A stretch of DNA of 64,000 nt from Azoarcus sp031556475 (GTDB lineage Bacteria; Pseudomonadota; Gammaproteobacteria; Burkholderiales; Rhodocyclaceae), in contig JAVBSY010000008.1 in the NCBI GenBank assembly GCA_031556475.1, positions 1-64,000 of the forward strand. Reading direction: 5' to 3'. Of this stretch, positions 27,768-36,862 are shown piece after piece. Position 1 is the first letter of the stretch. Each line of letters begins with the position of its first letter. Both the position numbers and the translations under genes were made by a program. The notes under the pieces were generated by a model. The model saw nothing but the letters and a program-made list of their open reading frames with translations. It was not told where the DNA came from and ran no database searches.

Positions 27768-28220
27768 ATGAAGCGGATTGCAGAAGTGGGAAGTGTGCTG
27801 TTGGCGATTGGCGCCGGTGTGGCGGCGATGCCGGCAGCGGCGGAAATGCCGATAGCGGAACTGGGCGCGGGCATGTACCGCATCGAGGCCGAGGTGGCGA
27901 GCACTTTCGAGGATCGCCAGCGTGGCTTGATGTACCGCCGCACGATGCCGCAGCAGCATGGGATGGTATTTGTCTTCACGGAAGAGGCCCGGCACTGCAT
28001 GTGGATGAAAAATACCCTTCTGCCACTTTCGGTCGCGTTTCTCGATGGATCGGGGCGGGTCGTGAATATCGAGGACATGCAGCCGCAGACCGAGAATAAC
28101 CACTGTGCCACTGCGCCGGCGCGCTACGCGCTGGAGATGAACATCGGCTGGTTTCGCGAGCGTGGTATCAAACCGGGCGATTCGATTCGCGGTATCGACC
28201 GATTGCCTCCGGCGCATTGA
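27768..28220 (+). CDS. DUF192 secreted protein
   Basis: A 150-residue protein with an N-terminal signal peptide (MKRIAEVGSVLLAIGAGVAA, probable cleavage after AAA) and a DUF192 domain. The family motifs RQRGLMYRRTMPQQHGMVFVF and CMWMKNTLLPLSVAFLD are present. It is probably periplasmic. The function is unknown in bacteria. It lies 33 bp after rluE and may share its transcript. Confidence 0.9.
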   Translation: MKRIAEVGSVLLAIGAGVAAMPAAAEMPIAELGAGMYRIEAEVASTFEDRQRGLMYRRTMPQQHGMVFVFTEEARHCMWMKNTLLPLSVAFLDGSGRVVNIEDMQPQTENNHCATAPARYALEMNIGWFRERGIKPGDSIRGIDRLPPAH

Positions 28221-28397
28221 AACACCGGGGCACGGCCAGGGTTCGTAGGCCCTTGTAGGCCATAACGTCGTTCAAGGCCCGAATAGGGCCGCTTTCCTCC
28301 GCTTTTTCCGCGTCTGAATCTTGCCAGGCAGTGGCGATAATCGCCGCATGTCGTGCTGTGCCCACATTTTTGCGGTGCAACGCTTGCGGAGCCGGTC

Positions 28398-29540
28398 GTG
28401 GCCGAAGACAGCGATCTCGAAAAAACAGAAAGTCCCTCACCGCGAAGGCTGGAGCAGGCGCGCGAGGAAGGTCAGGTTCCGCAATCGCGGGAACTGTCGA
28501 CCTTTTTCGTCACGGTTATCGGAGTGGCGACACTGTGGGCGCTTGGAGGATGGATTGCCGAGCGGATGTACGGCATCGTGCGCCAGTCGTTTGCGTTCGA
28601 TCGCCAGGCGGCCTTCGATCCTTCCATGTTGCTGAACCGGCTGCAGAATCTGTTCAGCGATGCGCTGCTGATGCTGATGCCGCTGTTCCTCACACTGATG
28701 ATCATGGCGGTGGTTTCACCGATCGTATTGGGCGGTTTGGTGTTTTCGTCGAAGGCGTTGGGGCCCAACTTCGGCCGTCTGAATCCGTTGCAAGGCATGA
28801 AACGAATGTTTTCGACGCATGGCCTGGTCGAAATGCTCAAGGCCATGTTGAAAGCGGCCTTGGTCGGCGGTGTCGGCACCATGGTGTTGTGGAAGCAGAA
28901 GGATCACCTGTTCGACTTGATGATCGAACCGCTCGAAGTGGGTATGCCGGATTTCGTCGAATCCATCCTTTTCACCGCTTTGCTGATTGCATCCAGCCTT
29001 GGCTTGCTCGCCCTGATCGACGTGCCTTTCCAGCTTTGGCAGTACTACAAGAAGCTGCGCATGTCGAAAGAGGAGGTCCGGCGCGAGAGCAAGGAACAGG
29101 ATGGCGATCCGCAGCTCAAAGGACGCATTCGCAGCATGCAGCGCGAGATGGCGCGGCGGCGGATGATGTCGGCGGTGCCCCAGGCCGACGTGGTGGTGAC
29201 CAACCCGAGCCATTTTTCCGTCGCGCTTCAATACGACGCGGAAAAAATGGGGGCGCCGATCATCGTCGCCAAAGGGCGCGGCGAGCTGGCATTGAAGATC
29301 CGCGAGTTGGCGAAGGAGCACGATGTGCCCATATTCGAGGCACCGCCGCTGGCTCGTGCGCTGTACGCGCACTGCGAACTGGAACAGGCCATTCCCAGCA
29401 TGCTGTATACAGCAGTGGCCGAGGTAATGGCCTACGTCTATCAGTTGAACGACTGGGTTTCCACAGGTGGCGAACCACCCGTGGCACCAACCGATTTGTC
29501 CGTGCCCGAGGGAATGGACCCCGGCGCACCCGAAGAATGA
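28398..29540 (+). CDS. flhB: FlhB, flagellar export gate substrate-specificity switch
   Basis: A 380-residue FlhB. The GTG start gives the usual N-terminus MAEDSDLEKTESPSPRRLEQ and has GGAG six bases upstream; a longer frame exists but adds a non-homologous leader. Four transmembrane helices precede the cytoplasmic FlhBc domain. The autocleavage motif reads NPSH (within VVVTNPSHFSVAL) instead of the usual NPTH. FlhB switches export from rod/hook to filament substrates. It is followed directly by flhA. Confidence 0.95.
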   Translation: MAEDSDLEKTESPSPRRLEQAREEGQVPQSRELSTFFVTVIGVATLWALGGWIAERMYGIVRQSFAFDRQAAFDPSMLLNRLQNLFSDALLMLMPLFLTLMIMAVVSPIVLGGLVFSSKALGPNFGRLNPLQGMKRMFSTHGLVEMLKAMLKAALVGGVGTMVLWKQKDHLFDLMIEPLEVGMPDFVESILFTALLIASSLGLLALIDVPFQLWQYYKKLRMSKEEVRRESKEQDGDPQLKGRIRSMQREMARRRMMSAVPQADVVVTNPSHFSVALQYDAEKMGAPIIVAKGRGELALKIRELAKEHDVPIFEAPPLARALYAHCELEQAIPSMLYTAVAEVMAYVYQLNDWVSTGGEPPVAPTDLSVPEGMDPGAPEE

Positions 29541-29557
29541 ACCACAAGCGTTAAGCG

Positions 29558-31684
29558 ATGGCTACCAACGTTCCTCTGAATCTGCGCCAACTCGCCTCAC
29601 CGGCCAATCTGCGTCAGTTGGGCGCGCCAATACTCATCATCATGATCTTGTCGATGATGGTGCTGCCCTTGCCGGTATTCGCGCTTGACGTATTCTTTAC
29701 CTTCAATATCGCCATGTCGGTCATGGTGATGCTGGTGGCTCTGTACTCCAAGAAGCCGCTGGATTTTTCCGTGTTTCCCACCGTACTGCTGGTAACGACG
29801 CTGCTGCGCCTGTCGCTGAACGTCGCCTCCACCCGTGTCGTGTTGCTGCACGGGCATTCGGGGCCGGATGCGGCGGGGAAGGTGATCGAGGCGTTCGGCA
29901 ACTTCCTGGTCGGCGGCAATACCGCGGTCGGCATCGTCGTGTTCGTCATCCTGACGCTGATCAACTTCGTCGTCATTACCAAGGGCGCGGGGCGGATCGC
30001 CGAAGTCAGCGCACGTTTCACCCTCGACGCGATGCCGGGCAAGCAGATGGCGATCGACGCCGACCTCAACGCCGGCCTTGTCGACGAGAAGGAAGCCAAG
30101 CGCCGGCGCAAGGAAGTCGCACAGGAATCCGAGTTTTACGGCGCGATGGACGGTGCCTCGAAATTCGTGCGCGGCGATGCCGTGGCCGGCGTACTCATCC
30201 TGCTCATCAACATGATCGGTGGGTTGTTCGTCGGCGTCATCCAACACGACATGGCGGTGGGCGACGCGGCGCACACCTATACGCTGCTGACCATCGGCGA
30301 CGGCCTCGTCGCGCAGATTCCCTCCCTCATCATTTCCGTTGCGGCGGGTCTGGTGGTGTCCCGCGTCGGTGACGACGAGGATGTCGGTACGCTCGTCATC
30401 TCGCAAGTCTTCTCCAATCCACAGGTGATGGGCTTGACCGCCGGCATCATCGGCGTGCTTGGCCTTATTCCGGGCATGCCCAACGTAGTGTTCATCCTGC
30501 TGTCTTCGGGTTTCGGCTGGCTGGCCTGGAGGCAGTATCAGAAAAACATGGCGGCAACCGGCGAAGCGACCACACCCGCCGCGGCAAAAGCCGCCGCCGA
30601 GCAACAACAGCAGGCACAACAGCAACAAGCCGATGCGCAGGAAGCGAGTTGGAGCGACGTTTCGCCGGTCGACGTGCTCGGCCTGGAAGTCGGCTACCGC
30701 CTGATTCCGATGGTGGACAAGGCGCAGGACGGCGAGCTGCTCAAGCGCATTCGCGGGCTGCGCAAGAAATTCGCGCAGGAAGTCGGTTTTCTTGCCGCGC
30801 CGGTGCACATCCGCGACAACCTCGAACTCAAACCGAACACCTACCGCGTGGCGCTCAAAGGCGTCGAGATCGGCAGCGGCGAGGCTTATCCGGGCCAGTT
30901 TCTGGCAATCAACCCTGGGCGTGTTTCCGGTCCGCTCACCGGTGGGCGTGAAACCAAGGATCCGGCTTTCGGTCTGCCGGCCTACTGGATCGACGCCTCG
31001 AACCGCGAACAGGCGCACGCGCTCGGTTACACCGTTGTCGACGCCAGCACGGTGGTGGCGACGCACCTCAACCACCTTATCCTCAACCATGCCTCCGAAC
31101 TGCTCGGCCGTCAGGAAACCCAGGCGCTGCTCGACCATATCGGCAAGGATACGCCCAAGCTCATCGAAGACCTGGTGCCGAAACTGCTCGGCGTATCCGC
31201 CATTCAGCGCGTGTTGCAGAACCTGCTCGAAGAAGGCGTCAACATCCGCGACATGCGCACCGTCATCGAAGTACTGGCCGAGCATGCGCCGCGTACGCAG
31301 GATCCGGCGGAACTCACCTCGCGGGTACGCGAGTCGCTTGGCCGGGCGATCATCCAGACCTTGTTCCCGGGCACGGCCGAGGTCCAGGTGATGGCGCTCG
31401 AACCGAGCCTGGAGCGTATCTTGCTGCAAGCCATGAGTGCCGGTAGCGAAGGCGGTGCGATCGAGCCGGGATTGGCCGATACCTTGCTGCGCCAGACCGC
31501 GCAACTTGCCCAACGCCAGGAAGACATCGGCTTGCCGCCCGTGTTGCTGGTTCCCGCACCGTTGCGTATGCTGTTGTCACGCTTCCTGCGCCGCGCGGTG
31601 CCGACGCTGAAAGTCATCTCCAACGCGGAGGTACCGGAATCACGCACCATCCGCGTCACCGCGATCATCGGTACTCAGGGCTGA
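29558..31684 (+). CDS. flhA: FlhA, flagellar export gate protein
   Basis: A 708-residue FlhA with eight N-terminal transmembrane helices (to about 330) and the conserved FHIPEP-region residues, for example TRVVLLHG, KGAGRIAEVSARFTLDAMPG and MDGASKFVRGDAVAG. The large cytoplasmic domain starts after a Gln/Ala-rich linker at about 345-370. FlhA forms the nonameric ring that receives chaperone-substrate complexes. Length and position after flhB are canonical. Confidence 0.97.
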   Translation: MATNVPLNLRQLASPANLRQLGAPILIIMILSMMVLPLPVFALDVFFTFNIAMSVMVMLVALYSKKPLDFSVFPTVLLVTTLLRLSLNVASTRVVLLHGHSGPDAAGKVIEAFGNFLVGGNTAVGIVVFVILTLINFVVITKGAGRIAEVSARFTLDAMPGKQMAIDADLNAGLVDEKEAKRRRKEVAQESEFYGAMDGASKFVRGDAVAGVLILLINMIGGLFVGVIQHDMAVGDAAHTYTLLTIGDGLVAQIPSLIISVAAGLVVSRVGDDEDVGTLVISQVFSNPQVMGLTAGIIGVLGLIPGMPNVVFILLSSGFGWLAWRQYQKNMAATGEATTPAAAKAAAEQQQQAQQQQADAQEASWSDVSPVDVLGLEVGYRLIPMVDKAQDGELLKRIRGLRKKFAQEVGFLAAPVHIRDNLELKPNTYRVALKGVEIGSGEAYPGQFLAINPGRVSGPLTGGRETKDPAFGLPAYWIDASNREQAHALGYTVVDASTVVATHLNHLILNHASELLGRQETQALLDHIGKDTPKLIEDLVPKLLGVSAIQRVLQNLLEEGVNIRDMRTVIEVLAEHAPRTQDPAELTSRVRESLGRAIIQTLFPGTAEVQVMALEPSLERILLQAMSAGSEGGAIEPGLADTLLRQTAQLAQRQEDIGLPPVLLVPAPLRMLLSRFLRRAVPTLKVISNAEVPESRTIRVTAIIGTQG

Positions 31685-31823
31685 TGGGATACCGGGCGGC
31701 GGCATCAGCGTTCAGCGCGGAATAACGGGGGAAAGAACGCTTTATTCCAGCTCTGGTCGTTATGGATAGGCGGTCATAATCGGATCGAACCTGCGTGAAA
31801 AGCGGGATCGCCGGAGAAACACC

Positions 31824-33305
31824 ATGAACGTAAAGCGCTATTTTGCCCAGACCGCACGCGAAGCCCTGCGTGCGCTCAAGGAAGAGCTCGGAGCCGATGC
31901 CATCGTTCTGTCCAATCGGGCGGTGGAGGGCGGTGTCGAGATTCTGGCGCTACCCCCCGATGCCGTGGGCGCGATCCAGGCGCCGCGCCGGCCGGCTGCT
32001 GCCGCGCCTGCCGCAGCCGTTGTCGACGATGCCGATTTTCATGTCAGCCTCTCCAGGTTGGCTGCCGGTGCGATACCGCGCGGCACGACCCCGCACAAAG
32101 CCCCATCGGCGGCGATCAAACCGTTCAACCCGCCGCGTATCGATACACCCGATTATCTGGCGCGCAATGAGACGTTCGAGGTTGCGATGCCACGGCCGGC
32201 CAAGCCGCAAGCGACAGCACCCAAATCGGCATTGTCGCAACCGACGAGGCAGCAGCCGGTAATGCAACAACGGCCGGCGCCACCGCCTCCGCGGCCTGTC
32301 GCCGAACCCATTGCCGAGTCTGTTGGAGCTTCACGCGAAATCGACGACATACGCGTGCGTGAGCTGCAGGAAGCCAATACCAAATTGATGGGCGAGCTAT
32401 CCGGCATTCGCGGCATGATCGAGCGCCAACTTGCCGGCTTTGCCTGGGGGGAAACCCACCGCCATGCGCCGGCACGCGCCATCGTCGTCGGCGAACTGCT
32501 CGAAGCGGGCTTTTCCGCGCCGATGGCGCGTCAACTTGGCGAGGCGGTCGGCGAGGGTGTCTCACCGGACCAGGCCCGTAGCGCGGTACGCAAAGCGCTC
32601 GACCGCATGCTGCGCGCCCGTTCCTGCGACGACGACATCATCGATCGCGGCGGCATCTATGCCCTGGTCGGCCCCACGGGCGTCGGAAAAACCACGACCA
32701 CGGCCAAACTGGCCGCACGTTGCGTGGTACGCCACGGCGCCAGCCGTCTGGCGCTGATTACCACCGACGGTTACCGCATTGGCGCGCAGGAGCAATTGCG
32801 TATTTACGGCCGTATTCTTGGCGTGCCGGTTTTTTCCGTGCGTGACGCCGCCGATCTGCGGCAGACATTGGCCGAACTGCGCGGCAAGCATATGGTGCTG
32901 ATCGATACCGTGGGCATGAGCCAGCGCGATCGCGCCGTAGCCGAGCAGGCTGCAATGCTGAGCGGCGCAGGCGGTGTGCGCCGCCTGCTGCTGCTCAACG
33001 CGACTTGCCGGGGCGACACCCTGGATGACGTGGTACGGGCTTATGCCGGCGCGGACCTCGACGGCTGCATTTTCACCAAGGTGGATGAGGCCGCGTCGCT
33101 GGGTTCGGCAATGGATGTCGTCGTGCGCAACGGACTGGACGTCTTCTATGTCGCCAACGGCCAACGTGTGCCGGAAGACCTGCACCTGCCCAACCGTGCG
33201 TATTTGCTGCATCGCGCATTACGCGAACCGGCTGCGGAATCGCCGTGGCGGCTGTGCAACGACGATGCGGGCCTGATGCTGTCGGCGGTAGGAACGGGAG
33301 CCTGA
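31824..33305 (+). CDS. flhF: FlhF, SRP-type GTPase for flagellar placement
   Basis: A 493-residue FlhF. The N-terminal B domain (MNVKRYFAQTAREALRALKE) is followed by a long Pro/Ala/Gln-rich linker (about 50-165) and the NG GTPase module, with P-loop GPTGVGKT (283-290), TTDGYRIGAQEQL and VLIDTVGMSQRD. FlhF recruits early flagellar parts to the cell pole. It lies after flhA with a 139-bp gap and two bases before flhG. Confidence 0.95.
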   Translation: MNVKRYFAQTAREALRALKEELGADAIVLSNRAVEGGVEILALPPDAVGAIQAPRRPAAAAPAAAVVDDADFHVSLSRLAAGAIPRGTTPHKAPSAAIKPFNPPRIDTPDYLARNETFEVAMPRPAKPQATAPKSALSQPTRQQPVMQQRPAPPPPRPVAEPIAESVGASREIDDIRVRELQEANTKLMGELSGIRGMIERQLAGFAWGETHRHAPARAIVVGELLEAGFSAPMARQLGEAVGEGVSPDQARSAVRKALDRMLRARSCDDDIIDRGGIYALVGPTGVGKTTTTAKLAARCVVRHGASRLALITTDGYRIGAQEQLRIYGRILGVPVFSVRDAADLRQTLAELRGKHMVLIDTVGMSQRDRAVAEQAAMLSGAGGVRRLLLLNATCRGDTLDDVVRAYAGADLDGCIFTKVDEAASLGSAMDVVVRNGLDVFYVANGQRVPEDLHLPNRAYLLHRALREPAAESPWRLCNDDAGLMLSAVGTGA

Positions 33306-33306
33306 C

Positions 33307-34110
33307 ATGATCGATGGACGCGAAGATCAGGCAGCCGGCCTGCGCCGCTTGTTTCGGCGTTCGCCGCCTATTGTGGTCGCGCTCTATGCGAGTGGGCGGC
33401 ATCGCGCCGACAACGCGATACGCACCGCATACCGCATCGCCGGCCAGGCCGAGCGAGTGCTGGTTATCGACGAAGCCGCCGGCGACGATGCACTTGCCGG
33501 TGCGCTGAATCTGCAGCCCGGACACGATCTGTTGCAAATGCTCGATGGCCGTTTGACGCTGGCCGAATTGCTGCAACCTATACAGGGGTTGATGGGACGG
33601 GTACCCGCGGCCGCCGCCGCGCTGGCGCTGCCGTTGCTCGATGATGCCCGCCGCGCGTGTCTGGTGGAAGCGCTGCGCGTGCTTCACCGCCATGCGGGCT
33701 TTGTTCTCATCCACGCCGCACCGGGATCCGCCGAAGATCCGTCGCCTTTCATTCATGCCGCACCGCTGCGCCTGCTCGTGGCCGAGGCGAGTGCATCCGG
33801 TGCCACGGAGGCCTATCAGGTCATTAAACAACTGGCCTCGGCCGGTGCCGGGTCGATGCACATCGCCGTGGCCCGGGCACGTAACCGGAACGAAGCGTCG
33901 GCATTTTTCTCCAGCCTCGATGCATTGGTACGCCGCCATGTCGGCGTACCGCTCGCCTGGCTTGGCGAAGTAGAGCGCGACGATCTGGCCGCCGCACTGG
34001 CTCGACCCGCCATGCCATCGTCGTCGCGCGAGCCGGAGATGGCCTTCCTGCGCCGCCTGGCCGCGCTGGGTGGCCGCCCGCCGGTTGCGTCTCCCTCCTC
34101 ATTCGGCTGA
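33307..34110 (+). CDS. flhG: FlhG/FleN-like protein with degenerate nucleotide site
   Basis: A 267-residue MinD/ParA-like protein in the canonical flhF-flhG-fliA position. The fold pattern is recognisable (PIVVALYASG; RVLVIDEAAGDDALAGAL; FVLIHAAPG). The deviant Walker A segment KGGxGKT is replaced by ASGRHRADN, the second-strand DADLGLAN by DEAAGDDA, and the Walker B aspartate by histidine. It should therefore not hydrolyse ATP the normal way. FlhG normally stimulates FlhF and limits flagellar number, so this copy may act as a pseudo-ATPase regulator. There is no frameshift or premature stop. Confidence 0.75.
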   Translation: MIDGREDQAAGLRRLFRRSPPIVVALYASGRHRADNAIRTAYRIAGQAERVLVIDEAAGDDALAGALNLQPGHDLLQMLDGRLTLAELLQPIQGLMGRVPAAAAALALPLLDDARRACLVEALRVLHRHAGFVLIHAAPGSAEDPSPFIHAAPLRLLVAEASASGATEAYQVIKQLASAGAGSMHIAVARARNRNEASAFFSSLDALVRRHVGVPLAWLGEVERDDLAAALARPAMPSSSREPEMAFLRRLAALGGRPPVASPSSFG

Positions 34111-34239
34111 ACGGATATCACGATGCGCCTGCCTTACCGTGCTGGTAATACTGGCTTCAGTGCGGGAAAATGGCCGTCTTCGGGTTCGGATGGCATTGTG
34201 CCGTCGAAACCCCGGCGTAAAAAAATACAGGCGAAGTGG

Positions 34240-35013
34240 ATGTACGACGCTGAAGGCAACGTGGATAAAGATCATCTGGTGGAAGCTTATGCGCCACTGG
34301 TGAAACGTATCGCCTATCAGTTGATGGCCAAGCTGCCCGCCAGTGTGGAACCCGAAGATCTGATCCAGAACGGCATGATGGGCTTGCTCGACGCCATCAA
34401 CCGCTATGAGGAAGGGTTGGGCGCGCAGTTCGAAACCTATGCCGTACAGCGCATTCGTGGCGCGATGCTCGATGGCTTGCGCGACAACGACTGGCTGCCG
34501 CGCAGCCTGCGCCGCGACATGCGGCGTATCGAAGGCGCCATCCACCTGCTTGAACAGCAGTTCGGCCGTCAGCCAAGCGAAACCGAACTGGCAGCCGAAC
34601 TCGACATGCCTTTGGCCGAATACCAACGCATGCTGCAGGAGGCACGTGGTCACCAGTTGGTTTATTTCGAGGATTTCACCGACAGCGAAGGCGAGGATTA
34701 CTTCGAACGCCATCTCGGAGAGCACGGCTCGAATCCGCTCGATCTTCTCGAAAATGCCGATATGCGCTCGAGCCTGATCCGTGCCATCGAGGCTCTGCCC
34801 GAGCGCGAGCAGATGGTGATGGGCCTGTATTACGAGGAAGATCTGAACTTGCGGGAAATCGGCGAAGTGCTGGGCGTGACCGAATCGCGGGTTTGCCAAC
34901 TGCACAGCCAGGCGGTCGCGCGATTACGTGCACATGTGCTGGGTGCCGGTACAGTCAGACAAGGCGGCGCCCGTCGGGGCCGGCCGCCGAAGAAACCGCC
35001 CTCAGAAACTTAA
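34240..35013 (+). CDS. fliA: FliA, sigma-28 flagellar sigma factor
   Basis: A 257-residue sigma factor beginning MYDAEGNVDKDHLVEAYAPL. Region 2 (PEDLIQNGMMGLLDAINRYEE, RIRGAMLDGLRDNDW), region 3 (RRIEGAIHLLEQQFGRQPSE) and region 4 (LPEREQMVMGLYYEEDLNLR; LGVTESRVCQLHSQA) are all present. A longer frame starting at 34123 adds 39 residues with no family resemblance. FliA directs late flagellar and motility genes. The basic C-terminal tail RRGRPPKKP is unusual. Confidence 0.95.
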   Translation: MYDAEGNVDKDHLVEAYAPLVKRIAYQLMAKLPASVEPEDLIQNGMMGLLDAINRYEEGLGAQFETYAVQRIRGAMLDGLRDNDWLPRSLRRDMRRIEGAIHLLEQQFGRQPSETELAAELDMPLAEYQRMLQEARGHQLVYFEDFTDSEGEDYFERHLGEHGSNPLDLLENADMRSSLIRAIEALPEREQMVMGLYYEEDLNLREIGEVLGVTESRVCQLHSQAVARLRAHVLGAGTVRQGGARRGRPPKKPPSET

Positions 35014-35040
35014 TTTGGCTAACCGAACCCGGAAGCGCGC

Positions 35041-35781
35041 ATGGACAGTATCAGCGTAGCTGGTCTGATTATCGGCCTGACCGCCATCCTTCTCGGCCAA
35101 GTGCTGGAAGGCGGGCACATTTCCTCGCTGGTTCAGCCCACCGCCTTCATCATCGTGATTGGCGGCACGCTGGGCGCGGTCATGCTGCAAAGCCCCCTGC
35201 GTGTTTTTCTCGATGGCATGCGAATGGCCAAGTGGGTGTTTTTCCCCCCGGCCATAAAAAACGAAACCATCATCAAACAGATCGTCGACTGGAGCACGGT
35301 CGCACGCAAGGAAGGTTTGTTGGCCCTGGAAGGGCAGTTGAACCGAATGCCCGACCCATTCATGCGCAGAGGGCTGCAGATGCTGGTCGACGGCGTCGAG
35401 CCCGCGCGGGTACGCGAAGTGCTGGAAGTCGAAATCGACACCTGGGAATCGCAACTGAAGCAAGGCGCGAAAATCTGGGAAAGCGCTGGCGGCTATGCGC
35501 CCACTATCGGCATTTTGGGTGCGGTGATGGGGCTGATCCACGTGATGGAAAACCTGTCCGATCCGGCCAAGCTCGGCTCCGGTATCGCCGTGGCCTTTGT
35601 GGCCACCATTTACGGCGTCGGATCGGCCAACCTCATCTTCCTGCCGGTTGCGAAGAAACTGCTGGCACACATCGGTGCGCTGGCCATGCAGCGGGAGATG
35701 TTCGTCAACGGACTGATCGGTGTCGCCCATGGCGACAATCCGCGCATCATCGAAAGCCGGATGCGGGGCTACACCGCTTGA
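35041..35781 (+). CDS. motC: MotC, MotA-family flagellar stator subunit
   Basis: A 246-residue MotA/TolQ/ExbB proton-channel-family protein with four transmembrane helices. The N-terminus MDSISVAGLIIGLTAILLGQ followed by VLEGGHISSL and the later GGYAPTIGILGAVMGLIHVM identify the MotC/PomA-like branch. It normally pairs with MotD (MotB family), encoded just downstream. Here no motD follows: the next gene is convergent and encodes a PilZ protein. The start is 27 bp after fliA. Confidence 0.93.
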   Translation: MDSISVAGLIIGLTAILLGQVLEGGHISSLVQPTAFIIVIGGTLGAVMLQSPLRVFLDGMRMAKWVFFPPAIKNETIIKQIVDWSTVARKEGLLALEGQLNRMPDPFMRRGLQMLVDGVEPARVREVLEVEIDTWESQLKQGAKIWESAGGYAPTIGILGAVMGLIHVMENLSDPAKLGSGIAVAFVATIYGVGSANLIFLPVAKKLLAHIGALAMQREMFVNGLIGVAHGDNPRIIESRMRGYTA

Positions 35782-35789
35782 GGGAAGTG

Positions 35790-35808
35790 CCGGCCGGCGA
35801 GAGGCCGG
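35790..35808. terminator. GC hairpin between convergent motC and PilZ genes
   Basis: CCGGCC (35790-35795) can pair with GGCCGG (35803-35808) around a 7-nt loop, immediately next to the PilZ stop codon. There is no T-run, so intrinsic termination would be weak; it may still block read-through between the two convergent units. Confidence 0.3.
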
Positions 35809-36177
35809 TCAATCGTCGTCGAATTCCGGATCGGAACCGACGGTGAAGCGGTCAAGCAAGGCTTCGAGCGCCTGCGCGGCGTCGGGCTGATCGAGGCCGA
35901 TCAATCGTAGCCCTGTGGCATACAGCTCAGGATTGACGTCGACCCTGGACCACTGGATCTGTGCATCGAAGTGGGCGGAGCAGGGTGTGTCGGTGATGTC
36001 GGGATAGTCGATGCGTACCCGTACAGTCTTTTTGCCGGCATGCATCTGCGAGCCGTAAATCAGAAAACCACCAGGCGAAAGATCCCCGATACGGCCAAGA
36101 AAATCTCCCGAATCGGCGTCGTAGACACGAAAATTGATCGTAATGGAACGACGACGAAAAAGACGATTGTTGTTCAT
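35809..36177 (-). CDS. PilZ-domain c-di-GMP-binding protein
   Basis: A 122-residue single-domain PilZ protein. The N-terminal arginine-rich segment (RLFRRRS) supplies the RxxxR half and DLSPGG supplies the D/NxSxxG half of the c-di-GMP site. The start MNNNRLFRRR at 36177 was chosen because the longer frame adds unrelated sequence. The location next to the stator gene motC and the flagellar block suggests a role in motility braking, but convergent orientation means this is inferred. The C-terminus is acidic. Confidence 0.88.
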   Translation of the reverse strand: MNNNRLFRRRSITINFRVYDADSGDFLGRIGDLSPGGFLIYGSQMHAGKKTVRVRIDYPDITDTPCSAHFDAQIQWSRVDVNPELYATGLRLIGLDQPDAAQALEALLDRFTVGSDPEFDDD

Positions 36178-36197
36178 GTTCAACGATCTTGCCCAGT

Positions 36198-36839
36198 TTA
36201 GTTTGGTCTGTCCCCGATAGCGCCGGCAATCAGCTGCTGCGACCGCCAGGTCCAATTCCGCTCCCAGGCCGTGCGCACAAGGTTGGGATATTCCGCCTTG
36301 CCCAGACTTCCGTTATAGCGGCCCAGCGCACGAAAAAGATCACCTTTTTCGATATCGAGGTAATGGCGCAGGATAGTGCAGCCGTAGCGCAAATTGGTAC
36401 GCAGGTGAAAGAGGTTGTCGTCCGGGCGTTCCATGACTTGCAGCCAGAATGGCATGACCTGCATGAAGCCGCGGGCACCTGCACTGGAAATGGCGTATTT
36501 GCGGAAGTTGCTTTCAACCTGGATGAGACCGAGCACGAGCTGAGGATCGAGTCCGGCACGGGTCGCTTCGTAATGCACGCTTGTCAGCAACTCGTTGCGG
36601 TAATTCCTGTCTGGAATGCGCTTTTCCAGCCGGCGTGACATTTCCGTCAGCCAAAGCGCGCGTTCCCCCGCATTGAGGGTTGGCAACTCGGGCGCGGCGG
36701 CATCGCTGACCGCCTCGTGCAATGCGGCACGCACACTGGCGGCGAGCGGTTCATATTGCTGCGCGCCAGCAAGTGCGCCGCCGCTCGCACTGACGAGCAG
36801 GAAAAAAGCAGCGGAAAGCAATCGATGACGAACAGGCAT
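36198..36839 (-). CDS. Lytic transglycosylase (SLT family)
   Basis: A 213-residue periplasmic enzyme with a signal peptide (MPVRHRLLSAAFFLLVSASG, cleavage near GALAGA). The goose-type/SLT lysozyme fold is shown by LGLIQVESNFRKYAISSAG with catalytic Glu109, then GARGFMQVMPFW, and NLRYGCTILRHYLD. It cleaves peptidoglycan glycan strands. It lies between the PilZ gene and proS on the same strand, 23 bp after proS. Confidence 0.92.
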   Translation of the reverse strand: MPVRHRLLSAAFFLLVSASGGALAGAQQYEPLAASVRAALHEAVSDAAAPELPTLNAGERALWLTEMSRRLEKRIPDRNYRNELLTSVHYEATRAGLDPQLVLGLIQVESNFRKYAISSAGARGFMQVMPFWLQVMERPDDNLFHLRTNLRYGCTILRHYLDIEKGDLFRALGRYNGSLGKAEYPNLVRTAWERNWTWRSQQLIAGAIGDRPN

Positions 36840-36862
36840 GCAGTCTTTATAAGCGAAAAGCG

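Noticed and set aside
30590..30650. Gln-codon run in flhA as a repeat element
   Set aside because: It encodes the natural Gln/Ala-rich linker between the membrane and cytoplasmic domains.
29597..31513. Long open frame antisense to flhA (638 residues)
   Set aside because: His- and Gln-rich complement of flhA codons, with no domain pattern.
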